DNA from: an uncultured Pseudoteredinibacter sp. | GTDB lineage: Bacteria > Pseudomonadota > Gammaproteobacteria > Pseudomonadales > Cellvibrionaceae | Direction of reading: 5' to 3' | NCBI RefSeq assembly: GCF_947502065.1 | Contig: NZ_CANMYE010000003.1 | Location: 62,001 to 126,000, forward strand | Length of the DNA stretch: 64,000 nucleotides | Shown: positions 53,368 through 62,518 of the stretch, piece after piece | Layout: each line of letters starts with the position of its first letter | Numbering within the stretch: position 1 is the stretch's first letter | Program-made: the position numbers and the translations under genes | Notes under the pieces: generated by a model | Databases searched by the model: none | The model's input: the letters and a program-made list of their open reading frames with translations, nothing else | Told to the model about the DNA's origin: nothing

Positions 53368-53857
53368 AAACGATCGCTTTCCTTATTATGCCTATCTTGT
53401 CATGCCCGACTGCGGGAGTACGGCCACTCTTGTGGTCAGTCTTTGCTTGGGCTTTAAACCTTTTCCATTCGACATAGATTCACGCCGAAATGTGAAACGC
53501 TTAAAAATTAAGCAAACACTGCCTGGCTTAGTATTTACCTGCCATTTGCACTTAATCGCCACCCCCAATTTATGGAGCATTTAAGCCCCTTTAGCGGCGT
53601 GTCATTTGGCAGGCACATAAAGCCGTAAATCTTACCATAAAATCATGCACTTGGGGCATTTGTGGGGCGCTCAAGGTCATTTCCAAAGGAATCCCTAAAG
53701 ATTTGATAAAATTGACATAATTCTACGCCCATAAGGGGCGTATAATGGCCCTCAAATGGCATAAAATCGCCATACAAACTCGCAGCCCACCTTCGCTGCA
53801 AGAACACCCTATAATGAAGCTATATACAACGAGCCTAACTTTTAGCGCTCGACCTAG
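53368..53857. promoter_or_regulatory. gyrA upstream region and candidate plus-strand promoter
   Basis: This 490-base gap must hold the gyrA promoter (minus strand). On the plus strand a perfect TATAAT (53742-53747) is overlapped by the dyad TACGCCC-ATAAG-GGGCGTA (53725-53743). A TTGACA at 53713 is 23 bases away, too far for a normal spacer. This could drive mtaD. No gene is seen. Confidence 0.45.
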
Positions 53858-54120
53858 GGAGCCTCTGAATAAGTCCCGTCAGTTCTCTGCGGGCAATAAA
53901 GCGGCCAGCTACGCGAAAGACAGTGCAGTGAATGGCCGGGTCCTTTGCAAGCTGGCTGACAAAGTAGATGGCCGCTTTAGTGCCCGCCCTTCGGGGCGTT
54001 CAGAGCAATGTAGCAGTGGAATTAATGAGTTTCGCCGGGCAACCGGCCCACCTGTATTCATTGCCTAGCTGCCGCACTGCTCTGATCGCCAGAGGCGGGC
54101 GGGACTTAATCAGAGGCTCC
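53858..54120. mobile_element. IS5-like MITE (263 bp)
   Basis: Terminal inverted repeats of 21 bp (53858-53878 and 54100-54120) match at 20 of 21 positions and begin GGAGCCTCTGAATAAGTCCC. From memory, IS5 ends begin GGAAGGTGCGAA(C/T)AAGTCCC, so the GAATAAGTCCC part is close. Flanks CTAG (left) and CTAA (right) fit the YTAR target duplication of the IS5 family with one later change. There is no transposase inside. It sits in the leader of mtaD. Short frames crossing it are not genes. Confidence 0.82.
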
Positions 54121-54159
54121 CTAAGCATATACTTACAACAACGAGGTCGACCACTTTTT

Positions 54160-55479
54160 ATGTCACAGCCGATTGATACCCTTATTCAATGTCGCTGGCT
54201 AATCACTATGGATAGCAAGCGTCGCGTACTTGAGCACCACAGCATTGCTGTTAAAGACGGCAAAATTACCGCCATCGTGCCAAATAGTGAGGCCGAAGAT
54301 TTATATCAAGCCAATGAATGTATAAAACTTGAGCAACACATTGCCCTTCCAGGCCTGGTAAATACCCACGGCCACTTAGCTATGAGCCTTTTACGGGGCT
54401 ATGCCGACGACTACCCGCTGCACGACTGGCTAAATGATCACATCTGGCCGGCAGAAGGTAAGTTTGTGAGTCACGAGTTTGTGGCCGATGGCGCTCGACT
54501 AGCAATGGCCGAAATGATCCGCGGTGGTACCACCGCCTTTAGCGACAACTACTTTTTCCCTGAAGCTGTTGCTGAGGTTTGCGCGGAAGTCGGCATGCGT
54601 GGAAGCTTATATAGCCCAATCTTGAATTTTCCAACCGCTTGGGGCAGCGGCCCTGAAGAAACCATTGCCAAAAGCTGTAAGCTAATCGAGCAGTATCAAG
54701 AACACGCCTTGGTGAATATAGGCTTCGGACCGCATGCTCCTTATACGGTCAGCAATGAAGCGTTCTCTGAGATTGCCAAACAAGAAGCCAAATACCAATG
54801 TGGCATCATGGTTCACCTGCAAGAAACCCAAAAAGAAGTTGATGACTCGATTGAGCAATATGGCCAGCGCCCCACCGAGCGCTTACAGTCATTGGGCGTT
54901 ATGAATGAGCGTACCCAGTGTGTCCACATGACTGCCGTTAGTGATGAAGACATCAGTATTTTACAAGCCAGCAAGAGCCATGTGGTGCACTGCCCCGAAT
55001 CCAACTTAAAACTTGCCAGCGGTTTTTGCCCAACAGAGAAGCTGCGCCAAGCCGGTGTTAATGTTTCTCTCGGTACAGATGGTGCCGCCAGCAATAACGA
55101 TTTGGATATGCTCAGTGAAATGCGCACCGCCTCGATGCTCGCCAAAGCTGTAGATAACAACGCCAGCGCCCTAAACGCGATGGACAGCTTAGCCATGGCC
55201 ACGATTGATGGCGCCAAAGCATTAAATATTGACAGCTACACAGGGAGCCTTGAAGTTGGCAAAGCCGCCGACATTACCACTGTTGAGCTGAGCGCCCTAA
55301 ATGCCCTACCCATGTATGACCCTGTAAGCTACTTGGTTTACACCAATTGCAGTCACCAAGTCAGCGATGTGTGGGTTTCAGGCGAGCGCCTATTAGCTGC
55401 AGGGTTGTTGCAAACCATTGATGAACAAGCACTACGTGACAATGCCATAGAGTGGCAAAGTAAAATCAGTGCCGATTAA
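54160..55479 (+). CDS. mtaD: 5-Methylthioadenosine/S-adenosylhomocysteine deaminase (TRZ/ATZ amidohydrolase)
   Basis: This 439-residue amidohydrolase is predicted to deaminate methylthioadenosine or S-adenosylhomocysteine. Metal ligands are in GLVNTHGHLAMSLLRG, GFGPHAPYTVS, MVHLQET and LGTDGAASNNDLDM. The start is ATG 54160; a longer frame beginning at 53968 would run through the MITE and is rejected. In pseudomonads this gene precedes ubiG, mupP and yciK. Here two antisense genes lie between. Other TRZ/ATZ substrates cannot be excluded. Confidence 0.9.
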   Translation: MSQPIDTLIQCRWLITMDSKRRVLEHHSIAVKDGKITAIVPNSEAEDLYQANECIKLEQHIALPGLVNTHGHLAMSLLRGYADDYPLHDWLNDHIWPAEGKFVSHEFVADGARLAMAEMIRGGTTAFSDNYFFPEAVAEVCAEVGMRGSLYSPILNFPTAWGSGPEETIAKSCKLIEQYQEHALVNIGFGPHAPYTVSNEAFSEIAKQEAKYQCGIMVHLQETQKEVDDSIEQYGQRPTERLQSLGVMNERTQCVHMTAVSDEDISILQASKSHVVHCPESNLKLASGFCPTEKLRQAGVNVSLGTDGAASNNDLDMLSEMRTASMLAKAVDNNASALNAMDSLAMATIDGAKALNIDSYTGSLEVGKAADITTVELSALNALPMYDPVSYLVYTNCSHQVSDVWVSGERLLAAGLLQTIDEQALRDNAIEWQSKISAD

Positions 55480-55493
55480 TACATGAAGCCACA

Positions 55494-56852
55494 CTAGCGA
55501 GCCCGTAAACCACGGCTCGCTAGTAGCATCAACATTGCTACAAACATTAGCCAATGAGGCATCGGCACGCTGGGAACAGCTCTAGCACTCATCGCGAGCA
55601 ATGCCCGCACATCGTTATCCGCAGCGCGATTATTACTTAAATCGCTATCCTCATTTTGAATCGTACTCAATGGCTGCAGCGGTAAATTTGCTTCAGCAGA
55701 TACCAATAAATCTCCACTAAAATCGGCAGCAAGTGTAAAGCTCAATTCAAACTGCAAACTCGCAGAAACCGGCAAATCAATTTCTGTTGAAAAAGCCCCC
55801 ACCCCGCTCGCCTGACGGCAAACAGCACCCAACTGCTGCGCCCCGCATTGCCAGCTAAGCGCACTAATAGCTGAAGGGAGTAGCGCCGAAACAGAAACAT
55901 TATTGGCCGCTGAAATTCCCTGATTACGCAGCTCTATTGTATAACTGAGCGTTTGTCCACGGCGGTATTCTGTTTGGCCATTATCTATACTGACGGCCAC
56001 ATCAGGGCCAAATATTGGCGGCCTACTTGAACAACTCGCACCATCATTAAAGGCGGCTCCAGCAGAATCAGCCACCCGGGTGGCCGCGCCTGTATCCAAG
56101 TCAAAACGATAGAAGCCGGCTCCATCATTGGCTTTTCCATACAGTGCGTTTGGCGATCCCCACAGAGCACCAAACTTTACATCCAGGCCAGTAGGCGCAG
56201 CGGCTAAGCGAACCTCTCCGCTCAGCGTATCAACCTCGGCCAAATACCATTCATTGAGCGCGTTGCGATGCAAACCCCACAGCTTCCCTCCCGCTACGGC
56301 AATATCACCGCTATTAATTTCTCTCGGGCTTCCACTGCCATCGTGCATTGAAATTCTTGTCGCCGTAGCACTTGCCCCAGCAAAAGGCTCGGGCCCCAGG
56401 TCAATTGCAACTAGGGTAGTTCGTGCTGTCGCGGACAAAACAAAATATCGACCATCAGGAAACATATCTCCAGCAAGATAAAAGTCATCAGGCATATCAT
56501 CTATTGCCCCCAGATCTTCCACCTCAGCATTGGCACCAATGCGCAACAGGCGCGCATTTGAGCCCGGTGGTAATGCCGAGCTGGTTACCGATTGCAAGCC
56601 ATATAGAAAACCATCACCTTCCCTAAAGGCTAACGCGTTGTAATCCTGCATCGCTGCCTGCGGCGCAGCTACTTCTGTAAAGGCTACGGCAGGGCTAGCA
56701 TCTGGCTCACCCTGAAAAAGCCTTATGGCATCCCTATCCCCCTGGCTTAAGAAAAAACCATTTGGGCAACTGCCAAAAGAGATGGGTGCCGCTTTTACTG
56801 AAACGGTAAAACATAAAACAGAGAAAGCCATCAAGGAATGGAAAGACTTCAT
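55494..56852 (-). CDS. Secreted DUF6923-like protein with DUF11-type domain and C-terminal anchor (copy 1)
   Basis: About 452 residues. After a signal peptide (MKSFHSLMAFSV...VKA) comes CPNGFFLSQG, then a beta-propeller-like region (DYNALAFREGDGFLYGL, EINSGDIA, GKLWGLH) as in DUF6923. A DUF11/CARDB-like Ig domain follows (VSIDNGQTEYRRGQTLSYTI). The C-terminus is PMPHW + hydrophobic helix + RGLRAR, the layout of PEP-CTERM-like sorting tags. It resembles the next gene along nearly the whole length. The role is unknown; it is probably at the cell surface. Confidence 0.75.
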   Translation of the reverse strand: MKSFHSLMAFSVLCFTVSVKAAPISFGSCPNGFFLSQGDRDAIRLFQGEPDASPAVAFTEVAAPQAAMQDYNALAFREGDGFLYGLQSVTSSALPPGSNARLLRIGANAEVEDLGAIDDMPDDFYLAGDMFPDGRYFVLSATARTTLVAIDLGPEPFAGASATATRISMHDGSGSPREINSGDIAVAGGKLWGLHRNALNEWYLAEVDTLSGEVRLAAAPTGLDVKFGALWGSPNALYGKANDGAGFYRFDLDTGAATRVADSAGAAFNDGASCSSRPPIFGPDVAVSIDNGQTEYRRGQTLSYTIELRNQGISAANNVSVSALLPSAISALSWQCGAQQLGAVCRQASGVGAFSTEIDLPVSASLQFELSFTLAADFSGDLLVSAEANLPLQPLSTIQNEDSDLSNNRAADNDVRALLAMSARAVPSVPMPHWLMFVAMLMLLASRGLRAR

Positions 56853-57251
56853 ACCACAGTCCGAACTGCAAGCTAATGTGGGTGCGAGAAGGAGAAGTCG
56901 TTGAGCGCTGGCGAAAAGCAAGCACTTCGAATATCACTTACAAGCACGGCTAAAGGCTCGCATCTTAGTCGGCCATCAATGTAAAGTTGATCCCGCGCTA
57001 GAACTAATTTTTATAATTTGAAAATAGTTACTTCGATGGATACAAGACCAAAATACCGTTACTGATAAAAATGACTTTTGGCAAAGTGCGGAAATTAAAG
57101 CTAACAAACGCTCGAAAATAGAGTGCTTAAGGGTTGGCGCTATTGAATATAAGCAGCCGAAAAGAATGTAAATAAAGCCTATACCGCATAACAGTGCGTA
57201 ACACTGCTAGCGATAGAGGCCGAAACCCGTCCTTACAAAACTGCGATCATT
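56853..57251. other. Gap between the two DUF6923-like paralogs
   Basis: This 399-base AT-rich gap has no ORF. A small dyad CAGTG-CGTAA-CACTG (near 57192-57206) is the only structure I see. It must contain the promoter of copy 1. Confidence 0.4.
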
Positions 57252-58619
57252 CTATTGGCCGCGAAAACGACCGGGCTTAAGTTTTCTTACGCCAAGTAGC
57301 AGCAAAAATAAGCCCTGTATCGCAATCACCCACATAGGAACAGGCACCGCTTGCGGCCCCGCTGGCGAACTATCACGGTCAGTCGCGCTATTATTGCTCG
57401 TGTCGCTGTCTTGGGCCTGTAAAGGAGCCCCGGCATTGTTTGGCAAGGTTGCCGTTACAGTATTGACCAAATCTCCACTAAAACCTGGATCTAAGGTAAA
57501 GCTTAACTCAAAACGCACACTGGAACCTGCTGGCAAGTCTACAATCGCGTTAATAGCGCCACTTCCGCTTGCTGCTCGACAGACCCCATCGCCAATTTGC
57601 GACGTACAAGTCCAAGTTGCGGAGTTAACATTGGCTGGCAAAGGGTCTTCCACTTGCACCCCCACTGCACCAAACAAGCCCTGATTACTCACATCAATGG
57701 TATAAACCACCGTTTGCTCTGGGGTATATTCACTCTGACCATTATCTTTAGTGATCGCGATGTCGGCTGGAAAGATCGGTCGATTAGAAACACAGCGCGC
57801 GGCATCATTTCGCGCAGCACCATTAGATGTTGCAATCTGTGTCGCTTTACCGGTGTTTAAATCAAAATAGAAAAACCCCGCCCCATCATTGGCATTGCCA
57901 TATACTGCATCAGGTGTACCCCAAAGCGCACCAAAGGGGTTGCTGATTCCTGTTGGGTTGGGCGCGAGGGTTATCTCACCTGTTGTCACATTAATTTCAG
58001 CTAGATACCACTGTCCACTGCCGGACAAGTGCAGCCCCCACAAGCGGCCATCAGCAAAAGCGATATCACCACTATTGATTTCTAGAGGCCCGCCAGCACC
58101 GTCATTTAATCCTACCGTAGTCACCGTGGTTGCCGCACCAGAAACAGGCCCCGCTCCCAAATCTAATGTCACGAGAGTACTTCTAGCGGTAGCAGAAAGG
58201 ACGTAATATTCTCCCGTTGGAGACATATCGCCAGCTAGGTAAAAGGCGTCGGGCATACCCGCTATAGCACCCAAGTCCTCAATCTCAGCATTAGCACCAA
58301 TGCGAATTAAATGGGCATCCGGGCCAGTAACGGCCGAGCTTGAATTTGAGCGCAAACCGTACATAAAACGGTCAGATTCTCTAAAGGCAATTGCATTGTA
58401 ATCTAGCTTTGGCGCCTGCGGCGCATCTACTTCAGTAAATGCCACCCCTCCCGAAGCATCCGGGTTACCACTAAAGAGCTGGATACTATCTCGACTACCT
58501 TGACTCAGGTAAAAAGGGCTTGGGCAGACTGCAAATTGTGTTGCTTGCCCGGCGGCAAAAGAGGACAAAAATACAGCCGCTACAGAGACTGCGATATGAC
58601 AAAGGCGGTGATAAAACAT
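57252..58619 (-). CDS. Secreted DUF6923-like protein with DUF11-type domain and C-terminal anchor (copy 2)
   Basis: About 455 residues with the same architecture as the neighbour: signal peptide (to about FAAGQ), CPSPFYLSQGSRDSIQLF, propeller-like repeats (DYNAIAFRESDRFMYGL, EINSGDIAFADG), a DUF11-like domain (ITKDNGQSEYTPEQTVVYTI), and the C-terminal VPVPMWV + helix + RKLKPGRFRGQ anchor. I use ATG 58619 with AGGA seven bases upstream. It lies divergent from ubiG. The tandem copies suggest gene duplication in place. Confidence 0.78.
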   Translation of the reverse strand: MFYHRLCHIAVSVAAVFLSSFAAGQATQFAVCPSPFYLSQGSRDSIQLFSGNPDASGGVAFTEVDAPQAPKLDYNAIAFRESDRFMYGLRSNSSSAVTGPDAHLIRIGANAEIEDLGAIAGMPDAFYLAGDMSPTGEYYVLSATARSTLVTLDLGAGPVSGAATTVTTVGLNDGAGGPLEINSGDIAFADGRLWGLHLSGSGQWYLAEINVTTGEITLAPNPTGISNPFGALWGTPDAVYGNANDGAGFFYFDLNTGKATQIATSNGAARNDAARCVSNRPIFPADIAITKDNGQSEYTPEQTVVYTIDVSNQGLFGAVGVQVEDPLPANVNSATWTCTSQIGDGVCRAASGSGAINAIVDLPAGSSVRFELSFTLDPGFSGDLVNTVTATLPNNAGAPLQAQDSDTSNNSATDRDSSPAGPQAVPVPMWVIAIQGLFLLLLGVRKLKPGRFRGQ

Positions 58620-58767
58620 GAGCACTTCCTACTCACCAATTGATTTGCGCGCGATTTTACAGGCAGGAGCTGAACAAAAGCAAAATATAAGCGAGCGCTA
58701 ATTACCCCAGCATGCCCAAGGCGGTGTTATAATTCCTGAAATTTACTTGAGTAAGGTTGCACAATCC

Positions 58768-59484
58768 ATGAGCTCTTCTGCCTCCGCCAACGTCGATCAC
58801 GCCGAGGTCGCCAAATTCGAAGCCCTTGCCAGCCGCTGGTGGGACCGAGAAGGCGAATTCAAGCCGCTACATGATATCAATCCACTGCGAGCAAACTATA
58901 TAGATGAACGAGCTAAAGTCGCCGCTAAAAATTACTTAGATGTGGGCTGTGGTGGTGGAATTTTAAGCGAAGCGATGGCGCAACGTGGCGCCATTGTCAG
59001 CGGAATTGATATGGGGGAAGCCCCACTGCAAGTTGCCAAACTCCACAGCTTAGAATCTGGTGTCGAGGTCAATTACCGCCGCTGTACCGCCGAAGAGTTA
59101 GCTGAGCAAGAAGCCGAGCAATATGATGTCGTAAGCTGCCTGGAAATGCTTGAACATGTGCCAGACCCTGCATCTGTAATTGCTGCTTGTGCAAAACTGT
59201 GTAAGCCCGGTGGTGATTTATTCTTTTCCACAATAAACCGCAGCCCAAAAGCTTACGCCCTAGCTATTGTAGGCGCTGAATACCTATTGCGCTGGTTACC
59301 CAAAGGCACCCATGAGTACAGTAAATTTATTCGCCCTTCTGAATTGGCCAGCGGCTTGCGGGCAGCCGGGCTTGAGCTTGTTGACCTAAGCGGCATGACT
59401 TACAACCCTTTACTAAAACGTTATAAGATCAACCCAAATGACGTTGATGTAAACTATCTGGTTCACGCACGAAAACCTGCTTAA
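58768..59484 (+). CDS. ubiG: Ubiquinone biosynthesis O-methyltransferase UbiG
   Basis: This SAM-dependent enzyme carries out both O-methylations in ubiquinone synthesis. About 238 residues. [22 protein letters not shown] is the UbiG N-terminal block, [18 protein letters not shown] is the SAM site, and [10 protein letters not shown] follows. I use ATG 58768; a TTG seven codons upstream is the alternative. It is ten bases upstream of mupP. Confidence 0.96.
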   Translation: MSSSASANVDHAEVAKFEALASRWWDREGEFKPLHDINPLRANYIDERAKVAAKNYLDVGCGGGILSEAMAQRGAIVSGIDMGEAPLQVAKLHSLESGVEVNYRRCTAEELAEQEAEQYDVVSCLEMLEHVPDPASVIAACAKLCKPGGDLFFSTINRSPKAYALAIVGAEYLLRWLPKGTHEYSKFIRPSELASGLRAAGLELVDLSGMTYNPLLKRYKINPNDVDVNYLVHARKPA

Positions 59485-59494
59485 GAAAATCGTT

Positions 59495-60160
59495 ATGTCA
59501 AAACTAAAAGCTGTGCTATTCGATTTAGACGGCACCTTGATTGATACGGCCCCAGACTTCATTCGTGTGGTCAATCAGTTATTAGCGGAGGATAAACGTC
59601 CAGCAATTTCTGATGAGAGTATCCGGGCAACCGTTTCGGCCGGATCAAGAGCACTTGTACAACTGGCTTACAATTTGAACGCTGGAGACGAGCAGGTAGA
59701 AGCGATTCGTGAACGCCTGCTAAAGCTATACGAACAACAACTCGCCATTGATAGCCGACCATTCGAAGGAATCAATGAGCTGCTAAACAAACTAGGCGAA
59801 CACAATATTGCCTGGGGCATATCCACTAATAAGCCTGAATATTACACTCGTCTATTAATGGAACAACTGCCTCTGGATCCAAGCCCAGCAATTGTTTTAT
59901 CACCCGATCAAGTTCCCAATGCAAAGCCGGCTCCTGATTCATTACTGATTGCCTGTGAATATATTGGCTGCTCTGTGGAAGAAGCGATTTATATTGGCGA
60001 CCATGAACGCGATATAGAAAGCGGCAAGAGGGCCGGCATGCCCACAATCGCAGCCGCCTATGGCTATGTCCCAGTAGGCGAAAGCGCTGAGGACTGGAAT
60101 GCTGATTACACCATTCAATCAGCCCGAGACATCTGGCCAATCATTAGAGAACTCATTTAA
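59495..60160 (+). CDS. mupP: HAD phosphatase MupP (N-acetylmuramic acid 6-phosphate phosphatase)
   Basis: This 221-residue HAD-IA phosphatase has FDLDGTLIDTAPDF at residues 9-22, STNKP and YIGDHERDIESGKRAGM. In pseudomonads the ubiG-linked member is MupP, which acts in peptidoglycan recycling; relatives were annotated as phosphoglycolate phosphatase. The assignment rests mostly on position between ubiG and yciK. It is cytosolic. Confidence 0.85.
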   Translation: MSKLKAVLFDLDGTLIDTAPDFIRVVNQLLAEDKRPAISDESIRATVSAGSRALVQLAYNLNAGDEQVEAIRERLLKLYEQQLAIDSRPFEGINELLNKLGEHNIAWGISTNKPEYYTRLLMEQLPLDPSPAIVLSPDQVPNAKPAPDSLLIACEYIGCSVEEAIYIGDHERDIESGKRAGMPTIAAAYGYVPVGESAEDWNADYTIQSARDIWPIIRELI

Positions 60161-60186
60161 CTAATCCCAACCTTACTCAACACACA

Positions 60187-60996
60187 ATGAGTAGTAGCAC
60201 TGAGATAACTATGGATCAAACACAATCACCCCAAGAATTAAGCCTAACAGCAGCTGCATTTATTGCCTCTGGGGATGCTTTAAAAGATAAAGTCATTGCC
60301 ATCACTGGCGCCGGAGACGGAATCGGAAAAGTAGCGGCGTTAAGCTGTGCTGCTCACGGTGCAACAGTGATCCTATTAGGCCGCACTATTCCAAAGCTCG
60401 AACAGGTTTATGATGAAATTGAAGCGGCCGGCCATCCACAAGCGGCAATATTTCCTATTAATCTTGAAGGTGCTGTTGAAAAAGATTACAACGACATGGC
60501 CGATGCAATAGACGCAGAATTCGGCCGTCTAGATGGCCTGCTGCACAATGCCGCGCAACTTGGCCCACAAACCCCCTTAAGCAATTATGAGATCGATACT
60601 TGGCAGAAATTGATGCAAGTAAATGTCACCGCCGGATTTATGATGACAAAGGCACTATTACCTTTGCTTGAAAAATCCAGCGCGGCAAGCGTCGTCTTTA
60701 CCAGCTCATCTGTTGGCCGCAAAGGTCGCGCATACTGGGGAGCCTATGCCATCAGCAAGGCGGCCGTAGAAAATATGGTGCAAGTTTTTGCCGATGAAAT
60801 GGATGGCATTAATAAAGTACGGGTCAACTGCATCAATCCAGGCGCGACACGAACTCAAATGAGGGCCTCTGCTTACCCGAGTGAGAATCCAGCGACCTTA
60901 AAAACCGCCGCCGAAATAATGCCGAGTTACCTTTACCTGCTAAGCCCGAAAAGTGAAGCTTTAAATGGCATCTCTATTGATGCGCAACCTAAATAA
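60187..60996 (+). CDS. yciK: YciK-family SDR oxidoreductase
   Basis: The 269-residue short-chain dehydrogenase has the cofactor loop TGAGDGIGKVAAL, HNAAQLG, VFTSSSVG and YAISKAAVENM. The order ubiG-mupP-yciK supports YciK; the substrate is unknown. Two ATGs are possible, 60187 and 60211, and neither has a strong ribosome site. It follows mupP by 26 bases and converges on the lipoprotein gene. Confidence 0.87.
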   Translation: MSSSTEITMDQTQSPQELSLTAAAFIASGDALKDKVIAITGAGDGIGKVAALSCAAHGATVILLGRTIPKLEQVYDEIEAAGHPQAAIFPINLEGAVEKDYNDMADAIDAEFGRLDGLLHNAAQLGPQTPLSNYEIDTWQKLMQVNVTAGFMMTKALLPLLEKSSAASVVFTSSSVGRKGRAYWGAYAISKAAVENMVQVFADEMDGINKVRVNCINPGATRTQMRASAYPSENPATLKTAAEIMPSYLYLLSPKSEALNGISIDAQPK

Positions 60997-61174
60997 TATT
61001 CTTATCAGCCAGATTCACGCCCCTGCCTTATCAGAAATGATTCGGCAGGCAACTCAAGAGCTTACACTCACTAAATCTAAAACCGCAATTGTTGACAGCG
61101 GCCGATAATTTCAGTCAACGCCAAGCTCAAAAGTACGCCGCGCTTGGACATATTGCTGACAGCTCAACACTGAG

Positions 61175-61639
61175 CTAATCAGCCTGGATATAACTAAAGC
61201 TCTCACACATTGGCATATCTTGGGCTGCACCGCTCATACTTAACTTAAAAGATTCGGATACCCTAGCCATGGTTTCTGCCGAATTTCCACTCCACATAGC
61301 GCTGACGATGTCGTCAACTAAAAGCAGCGATAACTGGCAACGGCTTTTGATACGCTCGTGATTACTATAAAGCAGAGCAACTTTAGTGCGCGAGCGACGA
61401 ATCTCATTGAGATCATAGCGCCAGATTGATTTTCTCTCGCCATAAGCCTCTACTTCGCTCGCCAAGCCAATATTATTTAACAGCCAACGACTATTGGTTT
61501 TGCCTGGACGTATATCTCGCAAGGCCTGAGCCGACACTGGCTGAGTCGCTGTGGAATACTGTACATCTTTGGATAAATCTACCACGGTGCAAGCCGTGAG
61601 ATAGAAGCTACTAAGCAGTAGCAGAATATGACGAGACAT
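61175..61639 (-). CDS. Lipoprotein with BamE/SmpA-like fold
   Basis: The 154-residue protein begins with a lipoprotein signal (LLLLSSFYLTAC, lipid on Cys17). The IRPGKTNSRWLLNNIGLASEV...WRYDL pattern resembles the BamE/SmpA fold, in which a small domain binds outer-membrane or chemotaxis-neighbour partners. It has an odd number of further cysteines. It is 56 bases after the DUF2802 gene and probably in the same transcript. The function is unknown. Confidence 0.65.
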   Translation of the reverse strand: MSRHILLLLSSFYLTACTVVDLSKDVQYSTATQPVSAQALRDIRPGKTNSRWLLNNIGLASEVEAYGERKSIWRYDLNEIRRSRTKVALLYSNHERIKSRCQLSLLLVDDIVSAMWSGNSAETMARVSESFKLSMSGAAQDMPMCESFSYIQAD

Positions 61640-61695
61640 ATGGACTCCCTATTACCCGAATATAGATGATAATAGGGTTATCGGCCGCAAGGCCC

Positions 61696-62475
61696 TTAGG
61701 CTAAAGCAAATTTACTCATATTTTTATGCATGGTTGCCATCAGTTTTATCTCGGCTTTAGACAAGCCGCTTTGACGCTCGATTTCGTCCAGATCAAGACC
61801 TTCATCTAACATTGATGAAGCTCGCGTATAAGGTGTCTGTTCCAAGTCAGGCTCTGGCTCATCTTCATAGCTGTAGGGCGCTTGCAGCACCTCTTCAGCT
61901 TCTGCTGACTCTAAGGTCGGCTGTTCAAAATGCTGCTCGGACAATGCCTTCTCTTGCAACTGCGCGCTTAAGCTGTCTTGAAAACTAGGCTCAGCGTGAT
62001 CGTCAACAAAAGACGGTTCGTTGTGAATAAACTGCTCTGACACTGCACTGTGTTCAGGCAACGCCGCTTTACTTAAGCCAGATTCTTGTTCAAGAGCGGC
62101 CAGACTGGCCAGTAAGCTTTGCTGCTGGGCCTGCAGTTCTCTTAGATCCTTTGCCACCACCGTGTCGGGTGTTTCAGAGACAACCGATTGCTGCTCATGG
62201 CCATATTCTTCAACGGGCTGTTCGGCTTGGGCAAACTGACTAGGCTCAACTAGATTTAGGCGTGGGCCGCCGTCAGCCTCTAAAGACTTGATTCTGCGAC
62301 CCAGGCCAATATTACTCGCATTGATAGATTTAAGCTCTTGTCGAGCATGCTGCAAATCCTGAAGCTGTCTTTGAATTTGACGGTTTTGACGCCAATAGCT
62401 GACGCACAGAAGGAATACTCCCAATGCTAAGCCAATACCTATATAGACGGTAGGATGCAACATTGCTGCGAACAT
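61696..62475 (-). CDS. DUF2802 protein of the chemotaxis cluster
   Basis: About 259 residues. There is one N-terminal membrane helix (PTVYIGIGLALGVFLLCVSYW), then a coiled coil (QNRQIQRQLQDLQHARQELK), a long acidic Glu/Gln-rich linker, and the C-terminal DUF2802 helix pair (LDEIERQSGLSKAEIKLMATM). This family sits after cheW in polar-flagellate gammaproteobacteria. The start is ATG 62475 with GAGG upstream; the longer frame to 62538 overlaps cheW. The exact role is unknown. Confidence 0.85.
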   Translation of the reverse strand: MFAAMLHPTVYIGIGLALGVFLLCVSYWRQNRQIQRQLQDLQHARQELKSINASNIGLGRRIKSLEADGGPRLNLVEPSQFAQAEQPVEEYGHEQQSVVSETPDTVVAKDLRELQAQQQSLLASLAALEQESGLSKAALPEHSAVSEQFIHNEPSFVDDHAEPSFQDSLSAQLQEKALSEQHFEQPTLESAEAEEVLQAPYSYEDEPEPDLEQTPYTRASSMLDEGLDLDEIERQSGLSKAEIKLMATMHKNMSKFALA

Positions 62476-62518
62476 ATTAAATGCCTCATTGCTAGCGGTG
62501 TCGAGTATGGCGCCGGGC

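Noticed and set aside
53745..54068. 107-codon frame over the promoter and MITE
   Set aside because: It crosses the left MITE boundary and has no recognisable domain, so it is not a gene.
53968..54159. 64-codon N-terminal extension of mtaD
   Set aside because: It reads through the MITE. The conserved protein begins at ATG 54160.
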